DNA of 64,000 bases from 2-02-FULL-66-14 sp964651335 (GTDB lineage: Bacteria > Pseudomonadota > Gammaproteobacteria > Burkholderiales > SG8-39). The notes under the pieces are model-generated. The model was given only the letters and a program-made list of their open reading frames with translations, ran no database searches and was not told the DNA's origin. Position 1 is the stretch's first letter. Every line of letters begins with the position of its first letter. The stretch covers positions 7,527 through 71,526 of the forward strand of contig CAZYVT010000015.1 of assembly GCA_964651335.1 (NCBI GenBank). Reading direction: 5' to 3'. The position numbers and the translations under genes were made by a program. This document shows, piece by piece, positions 38,910 to 47,574 of this stretch.

Positions 38910-39878
38910 CTACTTGATCGCCATCGGATTGAGCGGGGAGCCGACCGCCCCGGTGATCGGTAGCGGCGGGCCGCAGAAAAAGAACTCGTAGACCCGGTCC
39001 GCAGCGCAGTCCGCCGCGAGATTCTTGAGGTAGAAGATTTCGCCCATGGTGATGCCGATCATGGGAATGACCACCCAGTGCCACGGTTGACTGGCGTCGT
39101 CGGTCTCGTTCGGCCGCACTTCGCACCCCCAGGTGTCGGTGCAGATTGCCGCGATTTCCTTCCTGAAGATCCACTCGCAGGTTTCGAACGCGAGCCCTGG
39201 AGCATCGCCGCCCGCATAGCCGCCCCACTCGCCGCGGGCGAGCCGCTCTTCCATCTGCCCGGTGCGCACGATCACGAAATCTCCCCTGCGGATCTCGACG
39301 CCCTGCGCGCGTGCCGCGGCGTCAAGGTCCTCATTCGTGATCGCCATGCCGTCCTCGAGAAAATCCACGCCGAGATGGCGCGCAACGTCGAGCAGCACGC
39401 CGCGGCCCGCCATCCGGTCCTTCACCTTTTCGATGCTGTTTTTCTGTGCGCCGTTGGAATCCACCAACCGCGCGTCGTAGCCGTTCCACATCTTGTCGTC
39501 GTAAAAGATGTGCCCGAGCGCATCCCATTGCGTGCCGCATTGCAGAGGCAGCGACACCATGTCGTCTGCATAGCGCAGCTTGCCAGCGTCCTGGTTGCCC
39601 GACACCGCGTCGGTACCGGTCGCCAACATGGTGTGAATCGGATTGAAGCGGTTGCCCCAGAGCCCGCGCTGCGGACCGTTGCGGTCGAAATTCAGGCCGA
39701 GGGAAAACACTTTTCCCCTGCGGATCAGCCGGCCGGCATTGATGACGTCCTGGGCGCTGATTAAGTTGAGCGTCCCGGCCTCGTCATCCGGCCCCCAACG
39801 GCCCCAGTTCTTGCACCGCTCCGCGGTTGCCCTCAGATGCTTGATATCGAATCTCTTTGCGTCGTGCCGGCGTGGCAT
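38910..39878 (-). CDS. Cyclase-family (kynurenine formamidase-like) metal hydrolase
   Basis: A 322-residue protein of the cyclase family (PF04199 type). It has GTLNLISAQDVINAGRLIRRGKVFSL, the metal-site region LQCGTQWDALGHIFYD (variant of HxGTHxDxxxH, first His replaced by Gln), GRGVLLDVARHLGVD and RRGDFVIVRTGQ. Relatives include kynurenine formamidases and isatin hydrolases. Given kynA and kynU elsewhere in the window it could supply the formamidase step, but the long form and the altered motif fit a different amide or lactone hydrolase equally well. Confidence 0.82.
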   Translation of the reverse strand: MPRRHDAKRFDIKHLRATAERCKNWGRWGPDDEAGTLNLISAQDVINAGRLIRRGKVFSLGLNFDRNGPQRGLWGNRFNPIHTMLATGTDAVSGNQDAGKLRYADDMVSLPLQCGTQWDALGHIFYDDKMWNGYDARLVDSNGAQKNSIEKVKDRMAGRGVLLDVARHLGVDFLEDGMAITNEDLDAAARAQGVEIRRGDFVIVRTGQMEERLARGEWGGYAGGDAPGLAFETCEWIFRKEIAAICTDTWGCEVRPNETDDASQPWHWVVIPMIGITMGEIFYLKNLAADCAADRVYEFFFCGPPLPITGAVGSPLNPMAIK

Positions 39879-39984
39879 CGGATTCTCCTTGAAGTACGGT
39901 GGCGTCGCCTGACAAGTTAGAATAAAAGCGCGCTGCGTTCAACCCCGATTCGCCCATCGTACCCGTCGTAGCAAAGGAGATCCC

Positions 39985-40102
39985 GTGATCCGTTGCCTCA
40001 AGCGCGGCGTCAGCGCCGGGCAGGACGCCGCCGAGCAGTCCAGGGTTCGGCAGACCGTGGGGTCGATTCTCGCCGACATCGAGAGGCGCGGCGACGCTGC
40101 TT
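39985..40102 (+). pseudogene. Histidinol-dehydrogenase-like gene, 5' fragment
   Basis: GTG start with AAAGGAG 5 bases upstream, then MIRCLKRGVSAGQDAAEQSR and VGSILADIERRGDAA. This is the N-terminus of HisD-family dehydrogenases (IRYLKRG...VxxILADIExRGDAA). Homology stops at about codon 39 and runs straight into the tail of an SDR gene in another frame. The region 39879-39984 holds only a probable promoter space. Confidence 0.72.
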
Positions 40103-40156
40103 CAGCCGCTCACCGGCTGCATCATTCCGGTGGACGGCGGCCGGCCGTTGGCTTAG
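40100..40156 (+). pseudogene. SDR gene, 3' fragment fused to the hisD-like fragment
   Basis: The frame CTT..TAG reads LQPLTGCIIPVDGGRPLA, the standard C-terminus of SDR enzymes (YxTGQxIPVDGGxxxA). It has no start and directly continues from the hisD-like fragment, with a frame change at the joint. Together they mark a deletion that joined two genes. Confidence 0.72.
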
Positions 40157-40169
40157 AAAGGGAGCGTGT

Positions 40170-40187
40170 CGCCCTCTCCAGAGGGCG
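40170..40187. other. Hairpin after the deletion scar
   Basis: Arms CGCCCTC and GAGGGCG with a 4-base TCCA loop, 14 bp after the SDR fragment stop. No T-tract. The rest of 40157-40416 shows no gene that I can support. Confidence 0.4.
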
Positions 40188-40416
40188 GCGGAGCGAATGG
40201 AGCGGCGTCCTGGAGAGCTTTCCTGTCGTGAGGAACGGGTTTCCGCGCGAATCGATGGGTATGCGAGTTCGCGCTCGCGGAATGATTTTCATCTCGCCCG
40301 GCGACGCCGGTTCGCGGCGGTTCAGTGACAGGCCGACGCTTCTCTCGTATGATTTCATCGACACCCGCGCAACACCTTCGCGCGGCCCATAACAACACCA
40401 CGAACTTGAGCGGAAC

Positions 40417-41271
40417 GTGAAAGCGCCGGCGTTTTCCTACGTCAAGCCTCGCGCGCTGAGCGAGGTGTTCGACCTCCTCGAGCGGCACGGAGACCGCGCA
40501 CGAGTGTTGGCGGGCGGCCAGAGCCTGATCGCGTCGCTCAACCTGCGGCTGTCGGAGCCCGAGCTGCTGGTCGACATTACCGGGGTCCCCGGGCTTTCGG
40601 GCATCACGGTTTCCAATCGGACGGTACGCATCGGCGCTCTGACGACGCACCGCCAGATCGAGCATTCCGCGGAAGTCGCACAGCATCTGCCCTTGCTCGC
40701 GCAGGCGGTGCGCCATGTCGGGCATGTCGCGATCCGCAACGTCGGCACGTTTGGCGGCAGTATCGCGCTCGCCGATCCCGCAGCGGAATATCCCGCCTGC
40801 GCCATCGCGCTTGACGCCGCGTTCGTGCTCGCCGGGCGCGGAGCGGAGCGCCGCATCAAGGCGCGCGAGTTTTTCCGCGGGCTGTATCAGACAGCGCTGC
40901 GCCCGGGCGAACTGGTGGTGGCGGGCGAATTCCCGGTTGCGGACGAGCGCTATCGATCGGTTTTCCTCGAACTTGCGCGGCGCCGGGGCGACTATGCGAT
41001 CGTCGGGCTGGCGGCGCACGCGCGCATCGCGGGCGGCCTTGTCAGCGACGCGCGCCTGGCATTTCTCGGCGCCGCAAGCACGCCGGTGCTCGCGGTACGC
41101 GCCGCGGCCGCGCTGGAGGGCCGGCTGCCGGACGCGCGGGCGGTCGCCGCGGCGAAGGCCACTCTCGATGAGGAACTCGAGATGCCGGCGGATCTGTACT
41201 CCTCGCGCGCCACCAAGCTACACCTGGCGCGTATCCTGCTCGGCCGCGCGCTTGGCGCGCTCGCCGGCTGA
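40417..41271 (+). CDS. FAD-binding subunit of a xanthine-dehydrogenase-family enzyme (CoxM-like)
   Basis: A 284-residue protein starting with GTG. VFDLLERHGDRARVLAGGQSL is the FAD pyrophosphate-binding region, and IRNVGTFGGSIALADPAAEYPA the second FAD motif. It passes electrons from the 2Fe-2S subunit to an external acceptor. It is the first of a three-gene set (M, S, L) in tight order. Substrate is not set by this subunit. Confidence 0.92.
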   Translation: MKAPAFSYVKPRALSEVFDLLERHGDRARVLAGGQSLIASLNLRLSEPELLVDITGVPGLSGITVSNRTVRIGALTTHRQIEHSAEVAQHLPLLAQAVRHVGHVAIRNVGTFGGSIALADPAAEYPACAIALDAAFVLAGRGAERRIKAREFFRGLYQTALRPGELVVAGEFPVADERYRSVFLELARRRGDYAIVGLAAHARIAGGLVSDARLAFLGAASTPVLAVRAAAALEGRLPDARAVAAAKATLDEELEMPADLYSSRATKLHLARILLGRALGALAG

Positions 41272-41297
41272 GAACTGCTCAACGCGGCGAGAACGAC

Positions 41298-41783
41298 ATG
41301 GACGAGACCCTGGTGACTACTCTGATCGTGAACGGCACCACCGTGACGCGGCGCGTCGCGGCGCGCCAGCACCTGAGCGATTTCCTGCGCGACGAACTCG
41401 GCCTCACGGGCTCGCACACGGCCTGCGAGCACGGCGTGTGCGGCGCCTGCACCGTGCGCGTCGACGGGGCGATCGTGCGCGGCTGCCTGATGCTCGCGGT
41501 ACAGGCGAACGGCCGCAAGGTCGACACGATCGAGGGGCTGTCCGATTCCGGAGAAATCGCCGACCTGCAGCGCGCGTTTCACCTGCGCAATGCGCTGCAA
41601 TGCGGCTTTTGCACGCCGGGAATGCTGATGGCGGCGCAGGATCTGCTCGCGAGCCGGCCCGAGGCGACACGTGAGGAGGTCCGCGAGCACATGTCCGGCA
41701 ACTATTGCCGCTGCACCGGCTACCAGGCGATCGTGGACGCGGTCGAGGACGTGCTGGCGTCGCGTCGTGGAGCAAGAACATGA
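41298..41783 (+). CDS. 2Fe-2S subunit of a xanthine-dehydrogenase-family enzyme (CoxS-like)
   Basis: A 161-residue protein with two 2Fe-2S clusters: the plant-ferredoxin type CEHGVCGACTVRVDG...RGC (about 45-65) and the CGFCTPGML...NYCRCTGY pair (about 103-144). It links the molybdenum and flavin subunits. The stop overlaps the start of the large subunit (ATGA). Confidence 0.94.
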   Translation: MDETLVTTLIVNGTTVTRRVAARQHLSDFLRDELGLTGSHTACEHGVCGACTVRVDGAIVRGCLMLAVQANGRKVDTIEGLSDSGEIADLQRAFHLRNALQCGFCTPGMLMAAQDLLASRPEATREEVREHMSGNYCRCTGYQAIVDAVEDVLASRRGART

Positions 41784-44170
41784 ACGCCCGCGCCGAGCTG
41801 CCGCTGCACGCACCCGGCACCACCACCGACAAGGGCTACATCGGCCAGAGCGTCCCGCGCCCGAACGCGAAGCGCCTCCTGCAGGGTCGCGGCACCTACG
41901 TCGACGATTTGCGTTTCCCGAGGCTGGCGCACGTCGTGTTCTTCCGCAGCCCCTACGCGCACGCCCGCGTCAAGCGCCTCGATCTCTCGAAGGCCGCGAG
42001 CCAGCCGGGCGTGATCGCCGTACTTGACGGGCGCGCGGTCGCCGACTACTGCAAGCCCTGGGTTGGTGTGCTCGGCCACCTGAAAGGAATCAAGTCGCCG
42101 CCGCAGTTCGCAATCGCGATCGAGCGCGCCTGCTGGCAGGGGGAGGCGGTCGCGGCCATCGTCGCCGAAAGCCGGGCGCAGGGGGAAGACGCCCTGCAGC
42201 ACGTGGAGGCGGAGTGGGAGGAACTGCCGGTCGTCACGGACATGGAACAGGCGCTCGCCGGGAAGGTCGTCATCCACCCGGACCTTGGCGACAACATCTG
42301 CTTCAAGCGCGAGTTCGACACCGGCGGCGTCGACGAAACGTTCGCGAAGGCTGACCTCGTCGCCGAGGAGACCTACGATTTCGGCCGCCACACCGGCGTC
42401 ACGCTGGAGGGCCGTTCGATCCTGGCGGACTACAACGCGGCGGAGCACACGCTGACCGTATATCACTCTACCCAGGCGCCGCACATGATGCAGGACGTCT
42501 TCTCGCGCCACCTCGACATCCCCGAGGCGAACGTGCGGGTGATCTGCAAGGACGTCGGCGGGTCCTTCGGCATCAAGGTCCACGTGTACCCGGACGAAAT
42601 GGCGACCGCCGCGATTTCGGTCATGCTGCGCCGGCCGGTCAAGTTCATTGCCGACCGGCTCGAGTCGTTCCTCACCGACATCCACGCCCGCGAGCACAAG
42701 GCCCGCGTCCGGATCGCCTGTACCAAGGAGGGTCAGATCCTCGCCTTCGACCTGTGGGACCTGACCGCCATCGGTCCCTACTCGGTCTACCCCCGTACCA
42801 GCGGAATCGAGGGCAACCAGGTGGTCAACCTCACCGGCGCGCCGTACCGCCACAAGAAGTACCGCGCGCAGATGAACGTGGTTTTCACCAACAAGAACGT
42901 GACTTGCCAGTACCGCGCCGTCGGCCATCCGATTGCCGTGGCCGTGACCGAGGGCATCGTCGATCTCGCCGCCGAGAAGCTGGGCATCGATCCGGCGGAG
43001 TTCCGGCGCAGGAACCTGATTCCGGATGACGCGTACCCTTACACGTTCGCCTCGGGAATCAAGTTCGAACAGCTCTCGCACCACAAATCGCTCGACAAGT
43101 TGCTCGCGCTCATGGGTTACGAGAACCTGCGCGCAGAGCAGGCGGCCCTGCGGCAGCGGGGCGTTCACCGCGGTATCGGCCTTGCCGCGATGGTCGAGGT
43201 CACCAACCCGTCGCCGGCCTTCTACGGCGTTGGCGGCGCCCGGATCTCGGCGCAGGACGGCGCGACACTGCGTCTCGAACCGACCGGCATGGTGACCTGC
43301 ATCTCGAGCGTGACCGAACAGGGCCAGGGCGCCGAGGGTGCATTCGCGCAGATTGCGGCAAGCGCAGTCGGCGTCACGCTGGACAAGGTGCGAGTGATCA
43401 CCGGCGATACCGGCGTGACCCCCTACGGCGGCGGCACCTGGGCGTCGCGCGGCGCGGGCATCGGCGGCGAGGCCGTGTTGCAGGCCGGGCGGGCGTTGCG
43501 CGCGAACATCCTCGATGTGGCAGCCCACGTCCTCAACGCAGACAAGTCCGAGCTCGACATCGTCGCGAACGAAGTCGTGAACCGGCTCACGCTCGAGTCG
43601 AAGCTGCCGCTCGCCGAGCTCGGGCGGATCGCCTATTTCCGCCCCGACACGTTGCCCATGAAGTTCCAGTCCGAGCTCACCGTCACGCGGCACTACACGC
43701 CGCGCGAGTACGGCTTCACGTTCACCAACGGCATCCAGGCGTGCCATGTCGAAGTCGACGTGGAGACCGGGTTCGTGAAGCTGCTGAAGCACTGGTGCGT
43801 CGAGGACTGCGGCACGGTCATCAACCCGATGCTCGTCGACGAGCAGATCCGCGGCGGCGTCGTCCAGGGCATCGGTGCCGCGCTCTACGAGGAATGCCTG
43901 TACAGCGCCGAGGGGCAGCTCCTCAACGGCAGCCTGGCCGACTATCTGGTGCCGATGTCGGCCGAGATGCCCGATATCGTCGTCGCCCACATCGAAACGC
44001 CGACCCGCCAGTCGGACCTAGGCGCGAAAGGGACGGGCGAAGCGGGCACGGCCGGGGCGCCGGGAGCGGTGATGAACGCGATCAACGACGCGCTGCGGCC
44101 ATTCAAGGCGCGCGTGACCGCGCAACCGTTCACGCCGCAACGCATTCTCCAGGCGCTGGGAAAGGTCTGA
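41780..44170 (+). CDS. Molybdopterin-binding large subunit, xanthine-dehydrogenase family
   Basis: A 796-residue molybdenum hydroxylase large subunit. N-terminal RLLQGRGTYVDDL, then DVGGSFGIK, and near the C-terminus KGTGEAGTAGAPGAVMNAIND with the catalytic-type Glu. The active-site loop reads QYRAVGHP, different from AYXCSFR of true CO dehydrogenase and from AYRGAGRPE of the commonest relatives. So it is probably not CO dehydrogenase, but an oxidase for a small organic, heterocyclic or aldehyde substrate. It sits directly beside an ABC transporter for amino-acid-like solutes on the opposite strand. Confidence 0.9.
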   Translation: MNARAELPLHAPGTTTDKGYIGQSVPRPNAKRLLQGRGTYVDDLRFPRLAHVVFFRSPYAHARVKRLDLSKAASQPGVIAVLDGRAVADYCKPWVGVLGHLKGIKSPPQFAIAIERACWQGEAVAAIVAESRAQGEDALQHVEAEWEELPVVTDMEQALAGKVVIHPDLGDNICFKREFDTGGVDETFAKADLVAEETYDFGRHTGVTLEGRSILADYNAAEHTLTVYHSTQAPHMMQDVFSRHLDIPEANVRVICKDVGGSFGIKVHVYPDEMATAAISVMLRRPVKFIADRLESFLTDIHAREHKARVRIACTKEGQILAFDLWDLTAIGPYSVYPRTSGIEGNQVVNLTGAPYRHKKYRAQMNVVFTNKNVTCQYRAVGHPIAVAVTEGIVDLAAEKLGIDPAEFRRRNLIPDDAYPYTFASGIKFEQLSHHKSLDKLLALMGYENLRAEQAALRQRGVHRGIGLAAMVEVTNPSPAFYGVGGARISAQDGATLRLEPTGMVTCISSVTEQGQGAEGAFAQIAASAVGVTLDKVRVITGDTGVTPYGGGTWASRGAGIGGEAVLQAGRALRANILDVAAHVLNADKSELDIVANEVVNRLTLESKLPLAELGRIAYFRPDTLPMKFQSELTVTRHYTPREYGFTFTNGIQACHVEVDVETGFVKLLKHWCVEDCGTVINPMLVDEQIRGGVVQGIGAALYEECLYSAEGQLLNGSLADYLVPMSAEMPDIVVAHIETPTRQSDLGAKGTGEAGTAGAPGAVMNAINDALRPFKARVTAQPFTPQRILQALGKV

Positions 44171-44183
44171 CCGGCGCGCCGCA

Positions 44184-44888
44184 CTAGATGGAGCAGTATC
44201 GCTCCTGGATTTCAGGGTTGGCGATCAGGTTTGCGGCCGTGTCGTGGTGCACGATCTCGCCGTGGTCCATGATGTAGGCGCGGTCCGAGATCGCGAGCGC
44301 GCGCTCGACGTTCTGCTCGACGAGCAGAATGGTGGTGCCCGAATCCTTCATCTTGCGGAACAGGGCGAACATCTCGTCGACCAGCACGGGCATGATGCCC
44401 TCGGACGGCTCGTCCAGGAGGATCATCTTCGGCTCCGACATCATGGCGCGGGCGATCGCCAGCATCTGCTGTTCCCCGCCGGAGAGCGACGTGCCGTCCT
44501 GGTCGATCCGCTCCCTGAGCCGGGGGAAGGTCACGGCCAGTGACTCGATCAGGCGCTCTTCCTCTGCGAGGCGCGGCGAGGCGAGCAATCCCAGACGCAG
44601 GTTCTCGCGCACGCTGAGGCCTGGAACAATCCGGCGGTCCTCGGGCACATAGCCCAGACCGCGCCTGAACCGCCGGTGCGGAGGCTCCGGCAGAATCTCC
44701 GCGCCGTCGAAGCGCACGCTGCCGGCACGCTTCGCCACCAGTCCCATGATGGTGCGCAGCGTGGTGGTTTTGCCGGCGCCGTTGCGTCCCATCAGCGTGA
44801 CGATCTCTCCCGCGTTCACCTCGAGCGAGATCCCCTGCACCACGTGGCTGCGGTCGTACCAGGCGTGCAGGTTTTCAACCGCCAGCAT
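44184..44888 (-). CDS. livF: Branched-chain-amino-acid-type ABC transporter ATPase LivF
   Basis: A 234-residue ATPase: LHAWYDRSHVVQGISLEV, Walker A GRNGAGKTT, the LivF-type LGYVPEDRRIVPGLSVRENL, signature LSGGEQQM and Walker B MILLDEPSEG, HGEIVHHDTA at the end. LivF works with LivG on the two permeases. Start at 44888 (MLAVENL) is one base from the end of livG, so the two are cotranscribed. Confidence 0.94.
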   Translation of the reverse strand: MLAVENLHAWYDRSHVVQGISLEVNAGEIVTLMGRNGAGKTTTLRTIMGLVAKRAGSVRFDGAEILPEPPHRRFRRGLGYVPEDRRIVPGLSVRENLRLGLLASPRLAEEERLIESLAVTFPRLRERIDQDGTSLSGGEQQMLAIARAMMSEPKMILLDEPSEGIMPVLVDEMFALFRKMKDSGTTILLVEQNVERALAISDRAYIMDHGEIVHHDTAANLIANPEIQERYCSI

Positions 44889-44889
44889 G

Positions 44890-45636
44890 TCAGACCCCTT
44901 GGCCGAGATACACGCGTTTGACCTCGTCGTTCGCCCGCACATCGTCCGGCGAGCCCTCGGCGAGCAGCTCGCCGTGGTGCAGCACGATGACGCGCTGGCA
45001 GATTCCCATCACCAGCTTCATCTTGTGCTCGACCAGGATCACCGTGCGCTCGCCCGCGAGCTTGACGATCAGGTCCATCATGCCGACGGTTTCCTCCGGC
45101 GACATGCCGGCGGTCGGCTCGTCGAGCAGCAGCAGCTTCGGTTCGCACGCGAGCGCGAGCGCGATCTCCAGGCCGCGCTGCTGGCCGTGCGCCAGATCCG
45201 CGGCGGGGCGGTTTCGCACGTCCGCGAGCCCGACGGTCGCAAGCAGCCGGTCGGCGCGCTCGACCAGATCCTGCAGCGAATCGCGCGGCGTGAAAATGTC
45301 GAACCGCGCGCGCCGCATCTGGACCGCGACCCGGACGTTCTCGTGCGCCGAGAGCTGGGGAAACACGTTGGTGATCTGGAAGGACTTGGCGATGCCCATG
45401 CGCGCGAACTCGTGCTGCGGGCTGCCGGTGATGTCGCGGCCTTCGTAGATCACGCGCCCCGAGCTCGGCGGGAAGGCGCCGGAAATCGCATTGAAGAACG
45501 TGCTCTTGCCGGCCCCGTTCGGGCCGATGATCGCGGTGAGCGTGTTGTGCTCGAACGAAACGCTCACCTGTTTCAGGGCTATGAACCGCCCGAATTCCTT
45601 GCCGAGGTTCTCGGTGGCGAGGATCGGCGCGCTCAT
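44890..45636 (-). CDS. livG: Branched-chain-amino-acid-type ABC transporter ATPase LivG
   Basis: A 248-residue ATPase with the LivG features ENLGKEFGRFIAL, Walker A GPNGAGKSTFFN, IAKSFQITNVFPQLSAHENV, and LDEPTAGMSPEET. The signature region reads LAHGQQRGLEIALAL, where LSGGQQR is usual (S replaced by A, G by H), as in many LivG. It overlaps the livM stop by four bases (ATGA). Confidence 0.94.
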   Translation of the reverse strand: MSAPILATENLGKEFGRFIALKQVSVSFEHNTLTAIIGPNGAGKSTFFNAISGAFPPSSGRVIYEGRDITGSPQHEFARMGIAKSFQITNVFPQLSAHENVRVAVQMRRARFDIFTPRDSLQDLVERADRLLATVGLADVRNRPAADLAHGQQRGLEIALALACEPKLLLLDEPTAGMSPEETVGMMDLIVKLAGERTVILVEHKMKLVMGICQRVIVLHHGELLAEGSPDDVRANDEVKRVYLGQGV

Positions 45637-46595
45637 GGGGTTCCCCGGCGTATCCAGTGCAGGATCGAGCCCCAGATCCCGCGAGGGAAGAACAGCACGC
45701 ACCCCATGAACACGGCCCCCGTGACCAGCTGCCAGTGCCGGGTGAGGTTGGTGAACCCCTCCTCGATCAGCAGGAGCGCCGCCGCGCCGACGAAAGGTCC
45801 GAAAAACGTGCCCATGCCGCCGAGCAGGCACATCATCACCACGACGCCGGAGGTGAGATAGTGCAGCGAGTCGATCGGCACGATCGACAGGTGCAGGGCG
45901 CGCAGCGCGCCGGCGAGGCCGCAAAGCGCCGCCGAGATGACAAACGCGAGCAGCTTGGTGCGCGCCACGTCGTAGCCGCAGGCCTGCGCCCGGCGGTCGT
46001 TCTCGCGCACGGTCTCGATCACCGCGCCGAACGGCGATCCGAGCACGCGCGAAACGAACCAGAGCGCAAGCGCGACAAAGGCGAGCAGCACGTAGTACTT
46101 GACCGTCGGGTTCAGGAAATCGAGCCGCCAGCCGTACAGGTCGAACGCGCCGACCTTGATTCCGCGCAGTCCGTTCTCCCCGCCGGACCAGCGCTCGGCC
46201 TTGTAGAAGATGTAATAAACGCACTGCGCGAGCGCGAGCGTCACCATCGCGAAGTAGATGCCGCGGGCCCGGATGGCGAGAAAGCCGATGACCACGCCGA
46301 TCGCCGTGGCGGCCGCGACGCCGACCGGAATCGCAACGTACCAGGGCCAGCCGAGGTGCACCATCACCATCCCGGCACCGTAGCTCCCCGTGCCGAGGAA
46401 CGCGGCGTGGCCGAAGGACAGCAGCCCGGTGTAGCCGAACAGGATGTTGAACCCCACGGCGTACAGCCCGAAGATCAGGATGTTCGCTGCGAGCGCGTGG
46501 TAGGGCATCAGCCACGGAAACACCGTGAGGAACACGATGACCGCAGCGACGCGGTGACGCGCAATCGTGTCGGCGAAGGCGCGCAACGAGTTCAT
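45633..46595 (-). CDS. livM: Branched-chain-amino-acid-type ABC permease LivM
   Basis: A 320-residue permease with about nine membrane helices, including ILFGYTGLLSFGHAAFLGTG and RVLGSPFGAVIETVRENDRRAQACGYDV with the conserved EAA-like loop (ENDxRAxxxG), typical of LivM. It forms the channel with LivH. It is placed 3 bp after livH and ahead of livG. Confidence 0.94.
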   Translation of the reverse strand: MNSLRAFADTIARHRVAAVIVFLTVFPWLMPYHALAANILIFGLYAVGFNILFGYTGLLSFGHAAFLGTGSYGAGMVMVHLGWPWYVAIPVGVAAATAIGVVIGFLAIRARGIYFAMVTLALAQCVYYIFYKAERWSGGENGLRGIKVGAFDLYGWRLDFLNPTVKYYVLLAFVALALWFVSRVLGSPFGAVIETVRENDRRAQACGYDVARTKLLAFVISAALCGLAGALRALHLSIVPIDSLHYLTSGVVVMMCLLGGMGTFFGPFVGAAALLLIEEGFTNLTRHWQLVTGAVFMGCVLFFPRGIWGSILHWIRRGTP

Positions 46596-46598
46596 CGA

Positions 46599-47507
46599 TC
46601 AACCCATCAGCCCCGCGCGGCCGAACAGGCCCTGGGGACGCACGAGCAGAACCAGCGCCATCAGCGCGAAGATCGACGTTTCGGCGAAATCCGGTGCGTA
46701 CAGCGAGGTGAGGCTGAACACCACGCCGACGAGAAGCCCAGCGACGACCGCTCCGGCAAGCGATCCCATGCCGCCGACCACGGTCACCACGAACGACTCG
46801 ACCAGCACCGGGATGCCCATCTCGGGAGTCACCGCCCGGATCGGGGCGGCGAGAATGCCCGAAAGCCCGGCGATCGCAGTGCCTAGGCCGAACACCAGCA
46901 ACCAGACGCGCGAGACGTCGATTCCCAGCACGCGAACGATCTCCGGATCGCGGGCGCCGGCGCGGATGATCAGACCGAATCGCGTCCGCTCGATCAACAG
47001 CCACAACCCACCGATGACGAGTGCGGTCGCCAGGATCAGGAAAAGCCGGTACAAAGGGAATTGTCCGACGCCCATGTTCACGGCGCCGCGCAACCCCGCG
47101 GGCGTGCTCATCGGTACCCCCTCGACGCCGAACAGCATGCGAATCACCTCGACCAGGACATAGGAAAGGCCGAACGTGAGCAGCAACGGATAGTCGATAC
47201 CGCGGCCGTACAGGGGGCGCACCAGGAAACGCTCGGTCAGGAGCCCGAGCGTTCCGACCGCGAGCGGCACCGCGAGCAGGCTGATCCAGAAGTTCCCCGT
47301 GAGGCCGTACTGGTACACGCCGATGTAAGCGCCGACCATGAAGAAAGCGCCGTGCGCGAAGCTCACCACGGTGAGCATGCCGAAGATCAGCGACAGGCCG
47401 ATCGCCAGCAGCACGTACACCGAACCCAGGGCAAGTCCGGTAAAGAGTTGCAGCAGGAACAGGTTGACGTCGGCCAAACTCGGGAACCCTTCGTAACCGG
47501 ACGGCAC
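46599..47507 (-). CDS. livH: Branched-chain-amino-acid-type ABC permease LivH
   Basis: A 302-residue permease with about eight helices. Signature stretches are FTGLALGSVYVLLAIGLSLIFGMLTVVSFAHGAFFM and RTRFGLIIRAGARDPEIVRVLGIDV (permease EAA loop). The start is uncertain: GTG at 47507, or TTG at 47477 with GAAGGG upstream, which fits the usual LivH N-terminus better. The order binding protein, H, M, G, F on one strand is a complete Liv operon. Confidence 0.92.
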   Translation of the reverse strand: MPSGYEGFPSLADVNLFLLQLFTGLALGSVYVLLAIGLSLIFGMLTVVSFAHGAFFMVGAYIGVYQYGLTGNFWISLLAVPLAVGTLGLLTERFLVRPLYGRGIDYPLLLTFGLSYVLVEVIRMLFGVEGVPMSTPAGLRGAVNMGVGQFPLYRLFLILATALVIGGLWLLIERTRFGLIIRAGARDPEIVRVLGIDVSRVWLLVFGLGTAIAGLSGILAAPIRAVTPEMGIPVLVESFVVTVVGGMGSLAGAVVAGLLVGVVFSLTSLYAPDFAETSIFALMALVLLVRPQGLFGRAGLMG

Positions 47508-47574
47508 GAAAACGCCGCGCCGGGCGGAACCTTACTCCACCCCGACGCGGCGTGTCAGCCGGCGCTCCGGACGA

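Noticed and set aside
41780..44170. Carbon monoxide dehydrogenase
   Set aside because: The large subunit lacks the AYXCSFR loop of form I CoxL, and no coxD/E-type accessory genes are nearby.
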